Assembly: GCA_031285405.1 (NCBI GenBank)
Contig: JAITWH010000005.1
Location: 1-41,571 of the forward strand
DNA length: 41,571 nt
Source of the DNA: Alistipes sp.
Lineage (GTDB): Bacteria; Bacteroidota; Bacteroidia; Bacteroidales; Rikenellaceae
Reading direction: 5' to 3'
In this document: positions 23,167 to 31,687 of the stretch, piece by piece
Numbering within the stretch: position 1 is the first letter of the stretch
Layout of the letters: every line of letters begins with the position of its first letter
Notes under the pieces: model-generated
Database searches by the model: none
Seen by the model: the letters and a program-made list of their open reading frames with translations, nothing else
What the model was told of the DNA's origin: nothing
Position numbers and translations under genes: made by a program

Positions 23167-24637
23167 ATGAAAAAAAAATGTTTTTATCCTGAGCGTTTTC
23201 TTATTAGCGTTCGGCACCTCGTGTGTCAATGATGAGTTACAGGTAGATCCTGTGAATTCCCAACAATCCGAAGAATTAGCGACAGCCCCAGGCATTATGG
23301 TGTTTTCATCTCAAGGCGAGCTTTCCAACGCTATAACCATACTCCAGGAGACAGACTCTTTCGAGCTACCTTCAACACGAACCACAAATGCAGTGTTCTT
23401 ATCATTGCGCGAACATCTGACAGCTCAGGGGTTGCGTCAGTTCTCCGAAGCTGAACTTGCAGAGATCGAGGCCGAAGGCTTAATTTATGAGCCGGAAGAC
23501 GAACTCATAATCGACCCCTACTTTATGTCGATATTGAATAAGGATAGGGAGATTCAGGTTGAGGGAAAGATTTATCGTTATGTCAAGGAGGGCGTTATTG
23601 TGTATGATGCGTCCTATGCAGGTCGATTCGAAGAACTTGCATTGAAAGAGTTTGATACGACCGGACTGACTCACAAGCAACAAATCTCCCTCGCAGATAA
23701 TGCTGATTTTATCAAATTAGATTATGGCTCGACTGATTCAGAAGCGACTCCCTCCACTCGTGCTATCCCGCCTCCCGATGTTCCGACTCTCGATGAAGAT
23801 GGCAGTCTTACTTTAAACAATGGGCTCAGAATCCCTGAAGATAAAATCAATACAACGATTTTTTCGGAACGTTCCGGAACCTGGCTGTCAGGTTTGTTTG
23901 GAAAAAACGTGACTATTGATAATTGGTTCGATAGCAAACACAGAATGAAGGTGCGAATGTACGCTCAGGACTTCGTTATATCTGACGCGGTCGGTATGAC
24001 TGTTCGGATGCAACACAAAAGATTGGGTATCTGGTGGCGGAGGGACGCACAGGAGTTCCGTTATGGCTGGACTGCAATGGAATTCATACATAGGTTTGCG
24101 AAATTCCCATTTCAGGAGCCGCCCAAAATGCCCGATGGGACTCCTGAGCAGGAAAAATTCCCCACACTCATGCCATATGTCCCCTCTTCTTATCCCGCCC
24201 CGTATGTAAATGGCAATATCGTTCTTTTTCATGTCGTCGGCTACGACTTTACCACCGGAGATGTTAATAAGGCTTTCAACAAGGGAGCAGATGCTATAAC
24301 GGACTACATGACCAAATGGTTTGCCCAAAAGGGCAGCGAAGGCTATAAGGGCAGCCCAATAGGTATCTACGGCACGAAGGAAGTCGATCGCTCTGTACAT
24401 GTTATCATTCCGCAGGGAGAAGACACAGCTACCGGAGAAGGCAGGGAAGCTGTTGACTGGGGCATGCAAGGATTGGGAGGGCGGCTTAGTCTATCTCACC
24501 GTTGTTATGATGGCACTTGGAGTTTTGGCATGAAAGATTTAGGAAGGAGTACGGAAACTACTATCAGCCGTGGGCAGATTTACGCCGCTGTTAAATACGG
24601 CGATGAATGGAGGGCGTGTGTAATTAAAACTCAGTAA
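23167..24637 (+). CDS. Putative surface lipoprotein with a frameshift in an A9 tract
   Basis: A 461-codon frame (open from 23252 with GTG) continues upstream without stops to 23171 and encodes a lipoprotein signal: VFILSVFLLAFGTSC followed by VNDE. The only ATG, at 23167, is followed by nine A and is one base out of frame; eight A would give MKKNVFILSVFLLAFGTSC and a 489-residue lipoprotein with Cys19. So the gene is either phase-variable, decoded by slippage on the A-run, or carries a sequencing error. The mature part has no domain I can name; it has several Trp/Tyr-rich segments (GIWWRRDAQEFRYGWTAMEF) and ends RGQIYAAVKYGDEWRACVIKTQ. The beta-barrel gene follows 5 bases later, suggesting a secreted pair. 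Codon use is less GC-rich than neighbours. Confidence 0.75.
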
Positions 24638-24642
24638 ACGAC

Positions 24643-25218
24643 ATGATACGTTTGTTTTCTGTTGTCGTTTTTTGTGTCGTGTCTCTCGTGGCAAATGGCC
24701 AAGGTCAAAAGCAGGATTACGCAGATGTGAGGGCTTTCGAACTGGAGGTCGGTGCCGGTATCAATAAAGGCATAGGCTCGGGCATCGCCGCTATTAATGG
24801 CGGACTATTTCTCGAATTGCGCCACAATATACCCGACACGCCGTTCGATGTTGGCATACAGGGTTCGTTGAATCAGTTCGACAGAGACAATCTTGTGATC
24901 GAGGGGCGTTCCGGTAGCAGCGTGCACATTATGCCGCGCCTTGCCGTGGTGTACGGCGACTACAATCTCAGGAAATGGAGACGTGTTTCGCTTTTTGGCG
25001 GTGTGGGTCTTGGCTATGCCAATATCTTCACACAGACCCACGTTCCGGGCTACTTGGTGTATAATAGTTCCCACGAAAAATTTCTTGCGTTCTCGCCGAG
25101 GATCGGGGCTGAATTTTTTAACCGCGCCCGTCTAACGCTCGACTGCAAGATCGTCTCTAAAAATTACTCGTTCCTGTGGGCCTCCCTTGGTTTTGTATTC
25201 GGCGGCGGATATAGGTGA
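24643..25218 (+). CDS. Small outer-membrane beta-barrel protein
   Basis: 191 residues with a signal peptide (MIRLFSVVVFCVVSLVANGQ) and alternating beta-strand sequence: ELEVGAGINKG, GLFLELRHNI, FDVGIQGSLNQF, SVHIMPRLAVVYGDYNL, RRVSLFGGVGLGYANIF, LAFSPRIGAEFF, ARLTLDCKIVS and SFLWASLGFVFGGGYR. This fits an eight-stranded barrel of the OmpA/porin-like class. Spacing of 5 bases from the lipoprotein gene and a strong terminator after it define a two-gene unit. Specific role unknown. Confidence 0.83.
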   Translation: MIRLFSVVVFCVVSLVANGQGQKQDYADVRAFELEVGAGINKGIGSGIAAINGGLFLELRHNIPDTPFDVGIQGSLNQFDRDNLVIEGRSGSSVHIMPRLAVVYGDYNLRKWRRVSLFGGVGLGYANIFTQTHVPGYLVYNSSHEKFLAFSPRIGAEFFNRARLTLDCKIVSKNYSFLWASLGFVFGGGYR

Positions 25219-25239
25219 TGCCATTTCATTCGCTCTAAC

Positions 25240-25276
25240 AAAAAGACGATCACCTCTAATGAGGTGGTCGTCTTTT
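25240..25276 (+). terminator. Terminator of the lipoprotein/beta-barrel unit
   Basis: AAAAGACGATCACCTC and GAGGTGGTCGTCTTTT form a 16-bp stem with one G-T pair and loop TAAT, ending in T4. It starts about 22 bases after the stop codon. Confidence 0.85.
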
Positions 25277-25350
25277 GGGTTGCTTCGCTTTGCTCGCAAT
25301 GACGGGGCGCGTTAGCCTAATTATCAATTGTCAATTATCAATTATCAATT
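25277..25350. repeat. Dispersed repeats between convergent units
   Basis: An inverted short copy of the TCATTGCGAG family (25278-25305; centre GC-TTT-GC) followed by AATTATCAATTGTCAATTAT units. No gene. Confidence 0.75.
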
Positions 25351-25380
25351 AACTCGCGGCGGCAACAGCCGCCGCGAGTT
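25351..25380 (-). terminator. GC-rich hairpin after the 51-codon gene
   Basis: AACTCGCGGCGGC and GCCGCCGCGAGTT form a perfect 13-bp stem with a 4-base loop (AACA on plus). On the minus strand it begins two bases after the stop of the 51-codon gene and is followed by AATTG; no long T-run. It resembles an enlarged mini-hairpin of the GCGGC-AACG-GCCGC family. Confidence 0.55.
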
Positions 25381-25382
25381 AG

Positions 25383-25538
25383 TCACACCTCATTGGCGCC
25401 GATGGTCTGGAGTTGGCCGTCGCGGGTCACGACTAAGTGGCCGTTCTCTCTCTTTATCTTCTCCACGAGTTTCTCCTGCGTCTTGCGGATCGCCTCGTCG
25501 ATCTTGTCCTGCATCTGCTTGATTTCGTTCTCACTCAT
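25383..25538 (-). CDS. 51-residue partner of the zeta-like toxin (antitoxin candidate)
   Basis: Small, helix-rich charged protein: MSENEIKQMQDKIDEAIRKT, then LVEKIKRENGHLVVTRDGQL and TIGANEV. The start ATG lies inside the stop region of the zeta-like gene (8-base overlap ATGAGTGA), so it must be translated by coupling. The overlap and the good coding pattern support a real gene. An antitoxin role is inferred from position alone; it does not look like classical epsilon. Confidence 0.7.
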   Translation of the reverse strand: MSENEIKQMQDKIDEAIRKTQEKLVEKIKRENGHLVVTRDGQLQTIGANEV

Positions 25539-26103
25539 AGTGCTCAAGTTTGGAGTATATAACGGGGTCGTATATCGTTTTAGTCTCTGTGCGTGAACCG
25601 ACTGCGATCTTCTTGCCGTAGTTGATGTCGCCGCTGTCGTAGATCATCCAGTAGTCCGTCACCTGCATATATATACCGAACAGGTTCTTTATCCCCGCCC
25701 GGTACCGACGCCGAATCACCGGCTCGGGGATGTTGTGCCCGCCCTCGCTCACTCGCTGCGCGACGCGCCTGATGGCCTGCTCGGGCGAGGGCAGCCACAG
25801 AAAAAGCAGCGTCACGAAGTAGCCCCGCTCCTGCGCCTCCTTGATGAGGTGGTAGTAGGACTTGGTGGCCAGCGTGGTCTCGAACGCGAAGTCGGCACCC
25901 ATGCCGATCAGCTCCCGCACGCGCATCAGCATGATCTTTCCGGCCTGGATCGACACGCTGTCGGGGTTGAACGGCGAGAGCCCCTTGGCGATCTCGTCGG
26001 CGTTGACCAACTCGGACATCTCCAACATCTCGGGCATCATGGTGTACGAGGCAGTTGTCTTGCCCGCGCCGTTGCAACCTGCTATGATGAATAGTCGCGG
26101 CAT
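25531..26103 (-). CDS. Zeta-toxin-like P-loop kinase
   Basis: 190-residue kinase of the zeta toxin/COG4185 group. Walker A is AGCNGAGKTT (8-17), followed by NADEIAKGL (34-42), ADFAFETTLATKSYY (70-84) and VTLLFLWLPSPEQAIRRVAQRV, the last typical for this family; RRRYRAGIKNLF is the lid/arginine region. Zeta toxins phosphorylate UDP-N-acetylglucosamine; whether this one does is unknown, since many chromosomal relatives act on other substrates. A TAGTTTTG promoter box (26117-26110) with TTG 20 bases further upstream places transcription start at the ATG. A double-HTH gene is divergent. Confidence 0.87.
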   Translation of the reverse strand: MPRLFIIAGCNGAGKTTASYTMMPEMLEMSELVNADEIAKGLSPFNPDSVSIQAGKIMLMRVRELIGMGADFAFETTLATKSYYHLIKEAQERGYFVTLLFLWLPSPEQAIRRVAQRVSEGGHNIPEPVIRRRYRAGIKNLFGIYMQVTDYWMIYDSGDINYGKKIAVGSRTETKTIYDPVIYSKLEHYE

Positions 26104-26109
26104 TCAGCA

Positions 26110-26140
26110 CAAAACTAAACATTAATTTCGAATCACGCAA
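26110..26140 (-). promoter_or_regulatory. Promoter of the zeta-like toxin unit
   Basis: On the minus strand TTG, 20 bases, TAGTTTTG. The -7 box ends seven bases before the ATG, implying a nearly leaderless mRNA. Confidence 0.6.
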
Positions 26141-26165
26141 CAGGTGTTACGAAAATGTTTAGGTG

Positions 26166-26195
26166 TTGGGTTTTGAAAAATTTTTACTACTTTTG
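26166..26195 (+). promoter_or_regulatory. Promoter of the double-HTH gene
   Basis: TTG (26166-26168), 19 bases, TACTTTTG (26188-26195): near-ideal Bacteroidota promoter, 26 bases before the ATG. Confidence 0.7.
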
Positions 26196-26221
26196 CTCAG
26201 AATCATTTAACCCTCTGAACT

Positions 26222-26827
26222 ATGGCCAAAAAAATTTCGTTCGACAACCTGCCCCGCGCGGTGGAGAAAATTCTTGAAACACTCGCCGCCGGCGGGTCGG
26301 AACACAGCGCGCTGCCGGAATTGGTGCAGCGGATGGCGCTGTTGGAGAAAAAGTTTGATAATCTGGAGCGGCTTGTGTCGCCCAACAGACCCGTGATGGA
26401 TAAGCAGACGGTGCTTAGAGTGCTGAAGCTGAGGCCGAAAGTGGTCAGCGAGTTGGAGCGGACGGGGGTGCTGCCTTCGCATAGCGAGGGGCGGCGGACG
26501 CTGTTCTATGAGGATGATGTGGTTAGGTTTTATATGAATCAGGGGGCTTGGAAGTCGGTGGTATCTTCGGCGGCGGGTTCGGGTTCGGTCTCGGATGAGG
26601 GGGTGGATTCGGAGGCTGCTGCTTCGGCTGTTTCGGAGGGGGGTCGGAAGCGGGTCGGCGCGAAGGAGGCGAGTGTGATTTTGAACCGTTCGGCCGCCGC
26701 CGTCTATCAGCTTACGGCGAGCGGGCGGGTGCCTTTTCATAAGGATGGGGCGAAGGTGTTTTTCTATACGGATGAGCTTCGGGAGTGGCTTAAGGGGCAT
26801 CCGGCGCGGCCGAGGGTTAAGAAGTGA
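26222..26827 (+). CDS. Protein with two excisionase-type helix-turn-helix domains
   Basis: 201 residues. N-terminal MAKKISFDNLPRAVEKILE and a short coiled segment (LVQRMALLEKKFDNLERLV) precede two copies of the same MerR/excisionase-like fold: MDKQTVLRVLKLRPKVVSEL with FYEDDVVRFY (about 59-106) and VGAKEASVILNRSAAAVYQL with FYTDELREWL (about 145-192). A Ser/Gly/Ala-rich linker joins them. Such proteins in Bacteroidota are often linked to mobile elements or toxin units; it is divergent from the zeta-like gene across 118 bases and may regulate it. The stop codon directly abuts a GTTAGTG bracket repeat. Confidence 0.82.
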   Translation: MAKKISFDNLPRAVEKILETLAAGGSEHSALPELVQRMALLEKKFDNLERLVSPNRPVMDKQTVLRVLKLRPKVVSELERTGVLPSHSEGRRTLFYEDDVVRFYMNQGAWKSVVSSAAGSGSVSDEGVDSEAAASAVSEGGRKRVGAKEASVILNRSAAAVYQLTASGRVPFHKDGAKVFFYTDELREWLKGHPARPRVKK

Positions 26828-26922
26828 TTAGTGGTTAGTGGTTAGTGCTAACGCGCATGATCATTCTGCGCAGCTACGCGCTGCGTTAGCACTAACCACT
26901 AACCACTTATCACTAACCACTG
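26826..26922. repeat. GTTAGTG bracket repeat, copy 3
   Basis: Forward arm 26826-26855, inverted arm 26883-26922, only 27 bases of core. This is the shortest copy and shows the minimal unit: array, GTGCTAACGCG, core, GCGTTAGCAC, inverted array. Confidence 0.85.
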
Positions 26923-26952
26923 TTTCGTTTTTCAATTTAACATACCATATAT

Positions 26953-27777
26953 ATGGTTCGGGGATTTGTTTTTGTAATTACATTTTTGGTCTTGGCGGTG
27001 CTTGAGGTGGGGGCTCAGGTGCAGGCGTCGGAGGAGGGGTACTCGGCGAATTATGCGCGCGAGCCGCGTTTCAGGGCGCTGGTGGCATACACAGATCGGG
27101 CGGAGACGGCGCATGTCGAGTTTGCAGAGCAGGGGGTGGAGTTCTTCAGGCGGCTCAACTATGGCGACGGGTTCTATCTGGATGTCACGACGCGGATCGA
27201 CAGCTGCACGTATGATCAGCTCAAGGGGTACGACGTGGTGGTGATGCTGAACGGCAGCCCATCGACGGCGGCGGGGCGGGAGGCGTTCGAGCGCTATATG
27301 GAGGGTGGCGGCGGCTGGGTGGGGTTCCACGCGGCGGCGTACAACGACGCACGCACGGGTTGGCCGTGGTTTGTGAAGTTTCTGGGCGGCGGGGTGTTTC
27401 ACGCTAACAACTGGCCTCCGCAGCCGGCGAAGCTGACTATGGATGCGCCCTTGTCGCATCCCGTTCTGAGGGGTTTGCCGGCGGCGTTTGTCGCGCCCGA
27501 GAGCGAGTGGTATCAGTGGAGCCCGAGTCCGCGGCTCTCGCCCGACGTGGAGGTGCTGGTGTCGCTCTCGGACGACAACTACCCCATCGGCATCAAGGAT
27601 GTGGTCAACTGGGGCGATTTTCCCGTGGTGTGGACAAACACGAAGTATCGCATGGTGTACCTCAACATGGGGCATGGCGATCTGGAGTTCTTTGACGCCA
27701 CTCAGAAGTTGTTGTTTGTCAATGCTTTTCGTTGGGTGGTTAGTCGTAGTCCCGGGGGGGATCCTTTTTTGAAGTAG
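26953..27777 (+). CDS. Secreted ThuA-domain protein
   Basis: 274 residues. A signal peptide (MVRGFVFVITFLVLAVLEVGAQ) precedes a ThuA-like glutamine-amidotransferase fold: FRALVAYTDRAETAHVEF, YDVVVMLNGSPSTAAGREAF, GGGWVGFHAAAYNDARTGWP, FHANNWPPQPAKL, HPVLRGLP, and YRMVYLNMGHGDLEFFD. ThuA-like proteins are linked to trehalose and other sugar utilisation in Bacteroidota and often lie near glycoside hydrolases, but none is adjacent here. No obvious partner gene. Confidence 0.87.
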   Translation: MVRGFVFVITFLVLAVLEVGAQVQASEEGYSANYAREPRFRALVAYTDRAETAHVEFAEQGVEFFRRLNYGDGFYLDVTTRIDSCTYDQLKGYDVVVMLNGSPSTAAGREAFERYMEGGGGWVGFHAAAYNDARTGWPWFVKFLGGGVFHANNWPPQPAKLTMDAPLSHPVLRGLPAAFVAPESEWYQWSPSPRLSPDVEVLVSLSDDNYPIGIKDVVNWGDFPVVWTNTKYRMVYLNMGHGDLEFFDATQKLLFVNAFRWVVSRSPGGDPFLK

Positions 27778-27806
27778 GGGTTCGGGGGGGGGCGGATTAG
27801 GGCATT

Positions 27807-27852
27807 AACGATACACGACGCTGAAGACATTCAGCGTCGTGTATCGTTTTTC
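27807..27852. terminator. Bidirectional terminator between thuA-like and glycyl radical enzyme genes
   Basis: AACGATACACGACGCTGAA and TTCAGCGTCGTGTATCGTT form a perfect 19-bp stem with loop GACA and T-run. It sits between two convergent genes. Confidence 0.88.
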
Positions 27853-27891
27853 ATCATGGTCTGCTTATGAAAGTTCCTCAAAAGCAGCCGG

Positions 27892-30582
27892 TTACGAGGC
27901 GTGCTCCACAGTAGTCGGTCTGTCGATGTAGTTTCTCATGTGATCCAACGGCAATGTGATGAATGGCGTTTGCCATCCTCCGATTCGGACATTGATGTGA
28001 GCGTAACGAGACAACAGGGCGACAGCCACCTCGTCGGAGAGAGTTGCGGCTTGTGCCGCGGCTTCGTATATCTCCTCGTATTTTGCCCGAGTGCCTATCG
28101 CAACGGTCATCATACCTCCTTTGTTTACAACGAATTCACGCACGAGTTGTGTCAAGACCTCTTCCGTTACGCCCTCGTCATGAATGCAGACGTCCGTTAT
28201 GACACCGGCGGCAAAACGCTCTAACTTCAACTTCGAGAGAGAATTGAACGTTCCGATCACGCCGCTGCGGGTGGTTCCGGGTGCAGGCGAAAAGTTTGGC
28301 GCGATGGGAGCTCCATTCAAACGATTTGCCGAAGCTGCCGCGCCGCGTCCCTGCCAATTGTACTGTTCGAAAGTTCCTATTCCGGCGGTCACCTTCATTT
28401 TGATCTGGAATGTCCATCCCAATGGCAGTCCCGTGTATCCCGCCAAGGCCCTCAAGGCAGCGATCTTTCTCCACTCCGATTCGGGTGCGGGGTCTTGAAA
28501 AAGCCTCTTTCCGAAGACGGCAGAGCGTTGTACGCAATCGTAGAACATATCCAATATCTTGCGAGTCAACGAATCGGCCTCGTCGTCGTTGTTGCCGAAC
28601 TTCGGGGAGTTGGTGTCGAAATCTATGCGGATGTCTTCGTAGAGCGCGCGTTTCTGCGGTGTCAATGGCGAACTGTTATCGGTACCGAAGTTCTCGCGGA
28701 TAGCCTCGCACACCTCCTCTATTGTGTATTTCCTCTTTTCGTACACCCAGCGCCGTATGGCTGCCAATTGGTTCACCATGTCGGGAACCGATCCGATCAC
28801 CACTCCTCCGATGTTGTGGTTGGCTCCTCCGGAGGCCTTGTCTCGCCCCTTCTCCATGCATCCCTCCAAATAGGCGGAAAAGAGAGGAGAGGGTGCGGCG
28901 TTTTCGTCGATCGTGTAGTACAGGAAGAGCGACATCACGGATTGGTCTACGAAGAACTGCAAGTGCATGTTCAAATAGTTCATCACATCTTCGAAACTTT
29001 GCGGGACAGGGGTTGTCGGAGCCACCTTGGCTCCACGGAACAGAGCGTCATCCTTTTGAAGCGAAGCTCCCTGATTCAATGCGCACTCCACCGCCAGCAT
29101 CCCCACCATCATGCCGAATGTCCAGTCGGATTTTCCGTTGAGGATGGGTTCCCAGCAGCCGTCCACGCAGTAGTCGTTGGCCAACTCCTGCATCTTTGCA
29201 CACATCTCGGGGGTGGGCTCCTCGTCCTGCATCAACGCATTGTAGAGCGACGGGATCATCACCTCGTCATTCAACACGGAGGGGTTGTTTTTTGTGTGGT
29301 ATATCGAAGTGGCTACCTTGCGAACGAGCGCTTCGGGGCTATTCCTGTGAACTCGCACATAGATGCCTGGCGTGGATAGATTGACATTTTCTATCGCTTG
29401 CAGTATCAGAAAGGTGCAGGAGTTGGTCGCATCCGTTCCATCTGGTTTTATGCCGCCCACGATGATGTTTTGCAGGAAATTATTAACACCGGCCTTTTGA
29501 TCTATGTAGTAGGGATGGGTGCCCAATACGGTCGCATAGTCCACATGGTCTTGGGCAACCAGATATTTATTGTTTAGGTTGAGTCGGCGAGCGCACTTCA
29601 GGATGAAGCATTCGAACACTTCGAGTGCTTTGTCCTTATCGCTCTCCTTTTCGAGGAACGGATTCAGAACCTGATCCAGGCGCCCCAACGAGATGAAGTT
29701 CATGGAGGCGTGCAACGCGATGTGGAAAAAACAGATGCTTTGCATCGCTTCATGAAAACTCTCCGCCGGCAGGGCAGGAACCTTACGCGCGATTCTGGCC
29801 ATCTCCATCAACTCCGCAACTCTCTTTTCGTCGCGTGTCGAGGCGGCTTTTCGCTCCGCCAAATCGGCAAATCTCCCTGCATAATCTATTACGGCCTGAC
29901 AAGCGAGTTTCACCGACCAATAGAAATCGAACTTTCGTTTGTTCCCTATCAATATACCATCCTCCTTGCGCAGTTCGTAAAGAGACGTTTGAACTTCCGG
30001 CGTGTCGTGTCCATATTTTGCACACGCTTTTTCATACTTTGCCCGACATGATTTCACTCGTTTTTTTCCTTCATTGACGATCGGGGAGAGTTCATCGAGC
30101 CTTTCCGAACAGGTTTTGATCTTCTTGTTCAATCCGTCTCGCAACAGCTCTTCGTAATTCATGGTGTTGTGGCCGAAAAGCGAGGCCGCGTTGCGATTGG
30201 TTATCGATCCGGCTCTAAGTTCATCGTCGTTCAGAAACCTCGGAAACATTTTGCCGAGACCGTTGGATCCCATGGGCATATTGCCCAAAAGCAGGTCTCC
30301 ATCCTGGATCTCCGCCGTACGTGTCTTGATGTCGTTCCGAGGGTCGGTCATGGCGATGAGCATACGGTCGATGGCAACGGCTCGCCGCACGATCACGGAA
30401 CAGTTCTCTATCGAGGACCAGAGGGCGAAACGCGAATCGGGCTTCTTCTCCTTGACCACATCGTCAAACATCTCCGGAGTGAACCACTCTTCGGATCGGT
30501 CGCCCATGGCTCGGTCGATAAGTTGGTCGTAGAGGACTTTAATTCGGGGATTCATCCCGTTTCTCAATTCAGTTGTTTTCAT
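27892..30582 (-). CDS. Glycyl radical enzyme of unknown specificity (PFL family)
   Basis: 896-residue oxygen-sensitive enzyme using a glycyl radical to start a thiyl-radical reaction. The C-terminal glycyl loop is NVRIGGWQTPF, glycyl residue Gly869; the canonical R-V-x-G-Y is changed to R-I-G-G-W. The active-site loop is YCVDGCWEPI, with Cys476 and Glu478 in the C-x-E arrangement of the eliminase/decarboxylase branch, not the Cys-Cys of pyruvate formate-lyase; Cys472 lies four residues before. An insertion of charged sequence around 150-220 makes it longer than most relatives. Substrate not assignable from sequence. Its ATG overlaps the activase stop by 14 bases, so the two are one operon. 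GC content is lower than in the rfb region. Confidence 0.9.
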   Translation of the reverse strand: MKTTELRNGMNPRIKVLYDQLIDRAMGDRSEEWFTPEMFDDVVKEKKPDSRFALWSSIENCSVIVRRAVAIDRMLIAMTDPRNDIKTRTAEIQDGDLLLGNMPMGSNGLGKMFPRFLNDDELRAGSITNRNAASLFGHNTMNYEELLRDGLNKKIKTCSERLDELSPIVNEGKKRVKSCRAKYEKACAKYGHDTPEVQTSLYELRKEDGILIGNKRKFDFYWSVKLACQAVIDYAGRFADLAERKAASTRDEKRVAELMEMARIARKVPALPAESFHEAMQSICFFHIALHASMNFISLGRLDQVLNPFLEKESDKDKALEVFECFILKCARRLNLNNKYLVAQDHVDYATVLGTHPYYIDQKAGVNNFLQNIIVGGIKPDGTDATNSCTFLILQAIENVNLSTPGIYVRVHRNSPEALVRKVATSIYHTKNNPSVLNDEVMIPSLYNALMQDEEPTPEMCAKMQELANDYCVDGCWEPILNGKSDWTFGMMVGMLAVECALNQGASLQKDDALFRGAKVAPTTPVPQSFEDVMNYLNMHLQFFVDQSVMSLFLYYTIDENAAPSPLFSAYLEGCMEKGRDKASGGANHNIGGVVIGSVPDMVNQLAAIRRWVYEKRKYTIEEVCEAIRENFGTDNSSPLTPQKRALYEDIRIDFDTNSPKFGNNDDEADSLTRKILDMFYDCVQRSAVFGKRLFQDPAPESEWRKIAALRALAGYTGLPLGWTFQIKMKVTAGIGTFEQYNWQGRGAAASANRLNGAPIAPNFSPAPGTTRSGVIGTFNSLSKLKLERFAAGVITDVCIHDEGVTEEVLTQLVREFVVNKGGMMTVAIGTRAKYEEIYEAAAQAATLSDEVAVALLSRYAHINVRIGGWQTPFITLPLDHMRNYIDRPTTVEHAS

Positions 30583-31498
30583 ATAGATTAAGGTTTAATG
30601 AGGCAAAACGTTTTCGGCACGATTCGATGGCATCGTCCGTCGGCGGCGGCATGCGCAACGGGATTCCACTCTGTTTGTAGAAAAGATCGTAATCTCTATT
30701 CCACGGATTGAGGCATACCTCTTCGAGGTTATATCTATTCAATAGGCGCAACAGGCTTTCGATCACATCTTCGCGGTCGAAAAAGGTGGGGATCAAGGGT
30801 ATGCGCGGAAGTATTCTTGCCGACACGGAACTCAGCTCTGACAATACCGCGTCAATGTGTGTGTCGTGCCGCGGATGGTTCTCCCCTGTTATCACCCTCA
30901 TGCCGAAGAGCCACAAATCGACCCATGGGGCAGCCGCTCTGTATGTCTCTGTGGGAAGAAGTCCCGAAGTTTCGACAGCGGTATGAATCCCCCTCTGTTT
31001 GCAAAGCGACAACAACTCCAACGCGGCGGAACGTTGCAATAGCGCCTCGCCTCCGGAGAGTGTGACTCCACCGCTCGCGCCGGAGAGGCGGGTGTATGGA
31101 GCAATTTGTTCGAAAAGCGAGGCGACGCTCATCGTGGTTGTAGCCAAATGCAGTGCGCTGCCTTTGACGTTGTGTGTGCTTCTTGGACAGCGCTCTATGC
31201 ACATCCCGCATCTTTTGCATAACGACCTGTCCACCCTGTGTGTGGGGGTGAACGAATGCACCGCGTTTTCGCAACTTCCGCATCGCCCACATCCGATACA
31301 CGCATTGACGTTGTAGAGCAACGGACTGCGATGGAGGCGGGAGTGGGGGGAGTGGCACCAGTCGCAATCGGCGTTACAGCCTTGGAAATAGACGACCGTT
31401 CTGACACCCGGACCATCGCACTTGGAGAACACCCCTATGTCGAATATCCTGACATCTTCAGAATCACGAGGATCGGAGGTATAAAGAGGGGTGTGCAT
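30569..31498 (-). CDS. Glycyl radical enzyme activating protein (radical SAM)
   Basis: Installs the glycyl radical in the enzyme encoded downstream. 309 residues from MHTPLYTS; a longer in-frame start (31624) lies in the divergent promoter region and is less likely. Radical SAM cluster motif CNADCDWC (Cys41, 45, 48), SAM-binding LSGGEALLQ (148-156), and a ferredoxin-like insert with two further 4Fe-4S sets (Cys67/70/73/76 and Cys94/97/100/104), as in activases of glycerol dehydratase or HPAD-type enzymes and unlike the small PFL activase. The divergent 5'-nucleotidase starts 190 bases away. Confidence 0.93.
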   Translation of the reverse strand: MHTPLYTSDPRDSEDVRIFDIGVFSKCDGPGVRTVVYFQGCNADCDWCHSPHSRLHRSPLLYNVNACIGCGRCGSCENAVHSFTPTHRVDRSLCKRCGMCIERCPRSTHNVKGSALHLATTTMSVASLFEQIAPYTRLSGASGGVTLSGGEALLQRSAALELLSLCKQRGIHTAVETSGLLPTETYRAAAPWVDLWLFGMRVITGENHPRHDTHIDAVLSELSSVSARILPRIPLIPTFFDREDVIESLLRLLNRYNLEEVCLNPWNRDYDLFYKQSGIPLRMPPPTDDAIESCRKRFASLNLNLYENN

Positions 31499-31651
31499 TG
31501 TGCTTAGGGCGGTGGTGTTTGAGTTTTTCAGGTGGTTAGCGTCTCCGATTCTATTCCGGCAGCGTTTTATCAGCATCCCGAATTCCGGAGAGAGCACCCA
31601 ACAAATTACGTCATTATTTTTCAAACCGACAAATATCTTATTAAAAATGCC

Positions 31652-31659
31652 TACATTTG
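31652..31659 (+). promoter_or_regulatory. Promoter -7 box for the 5'-nucleotidase gene
   Basis: TACATTTG, exact TAnnTTTG, 28 bases before the ATG. No clear -33 TTG at the expected distance. Confidence 0.5.
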
Positions 31660-31687
31660 TGTTGCAAACACCATCTAAATCATCTCT

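Noticed and set aside
23161-23251. Short peptide from the ATG at 23167 in its own frame
   Set aside because: It reads MKKKCFYPERFLISVRHLVCQ-like sequence to an early stop with no signal-peptide logic; the one-base-shifted frame gives a perfect lipoprotein signal.
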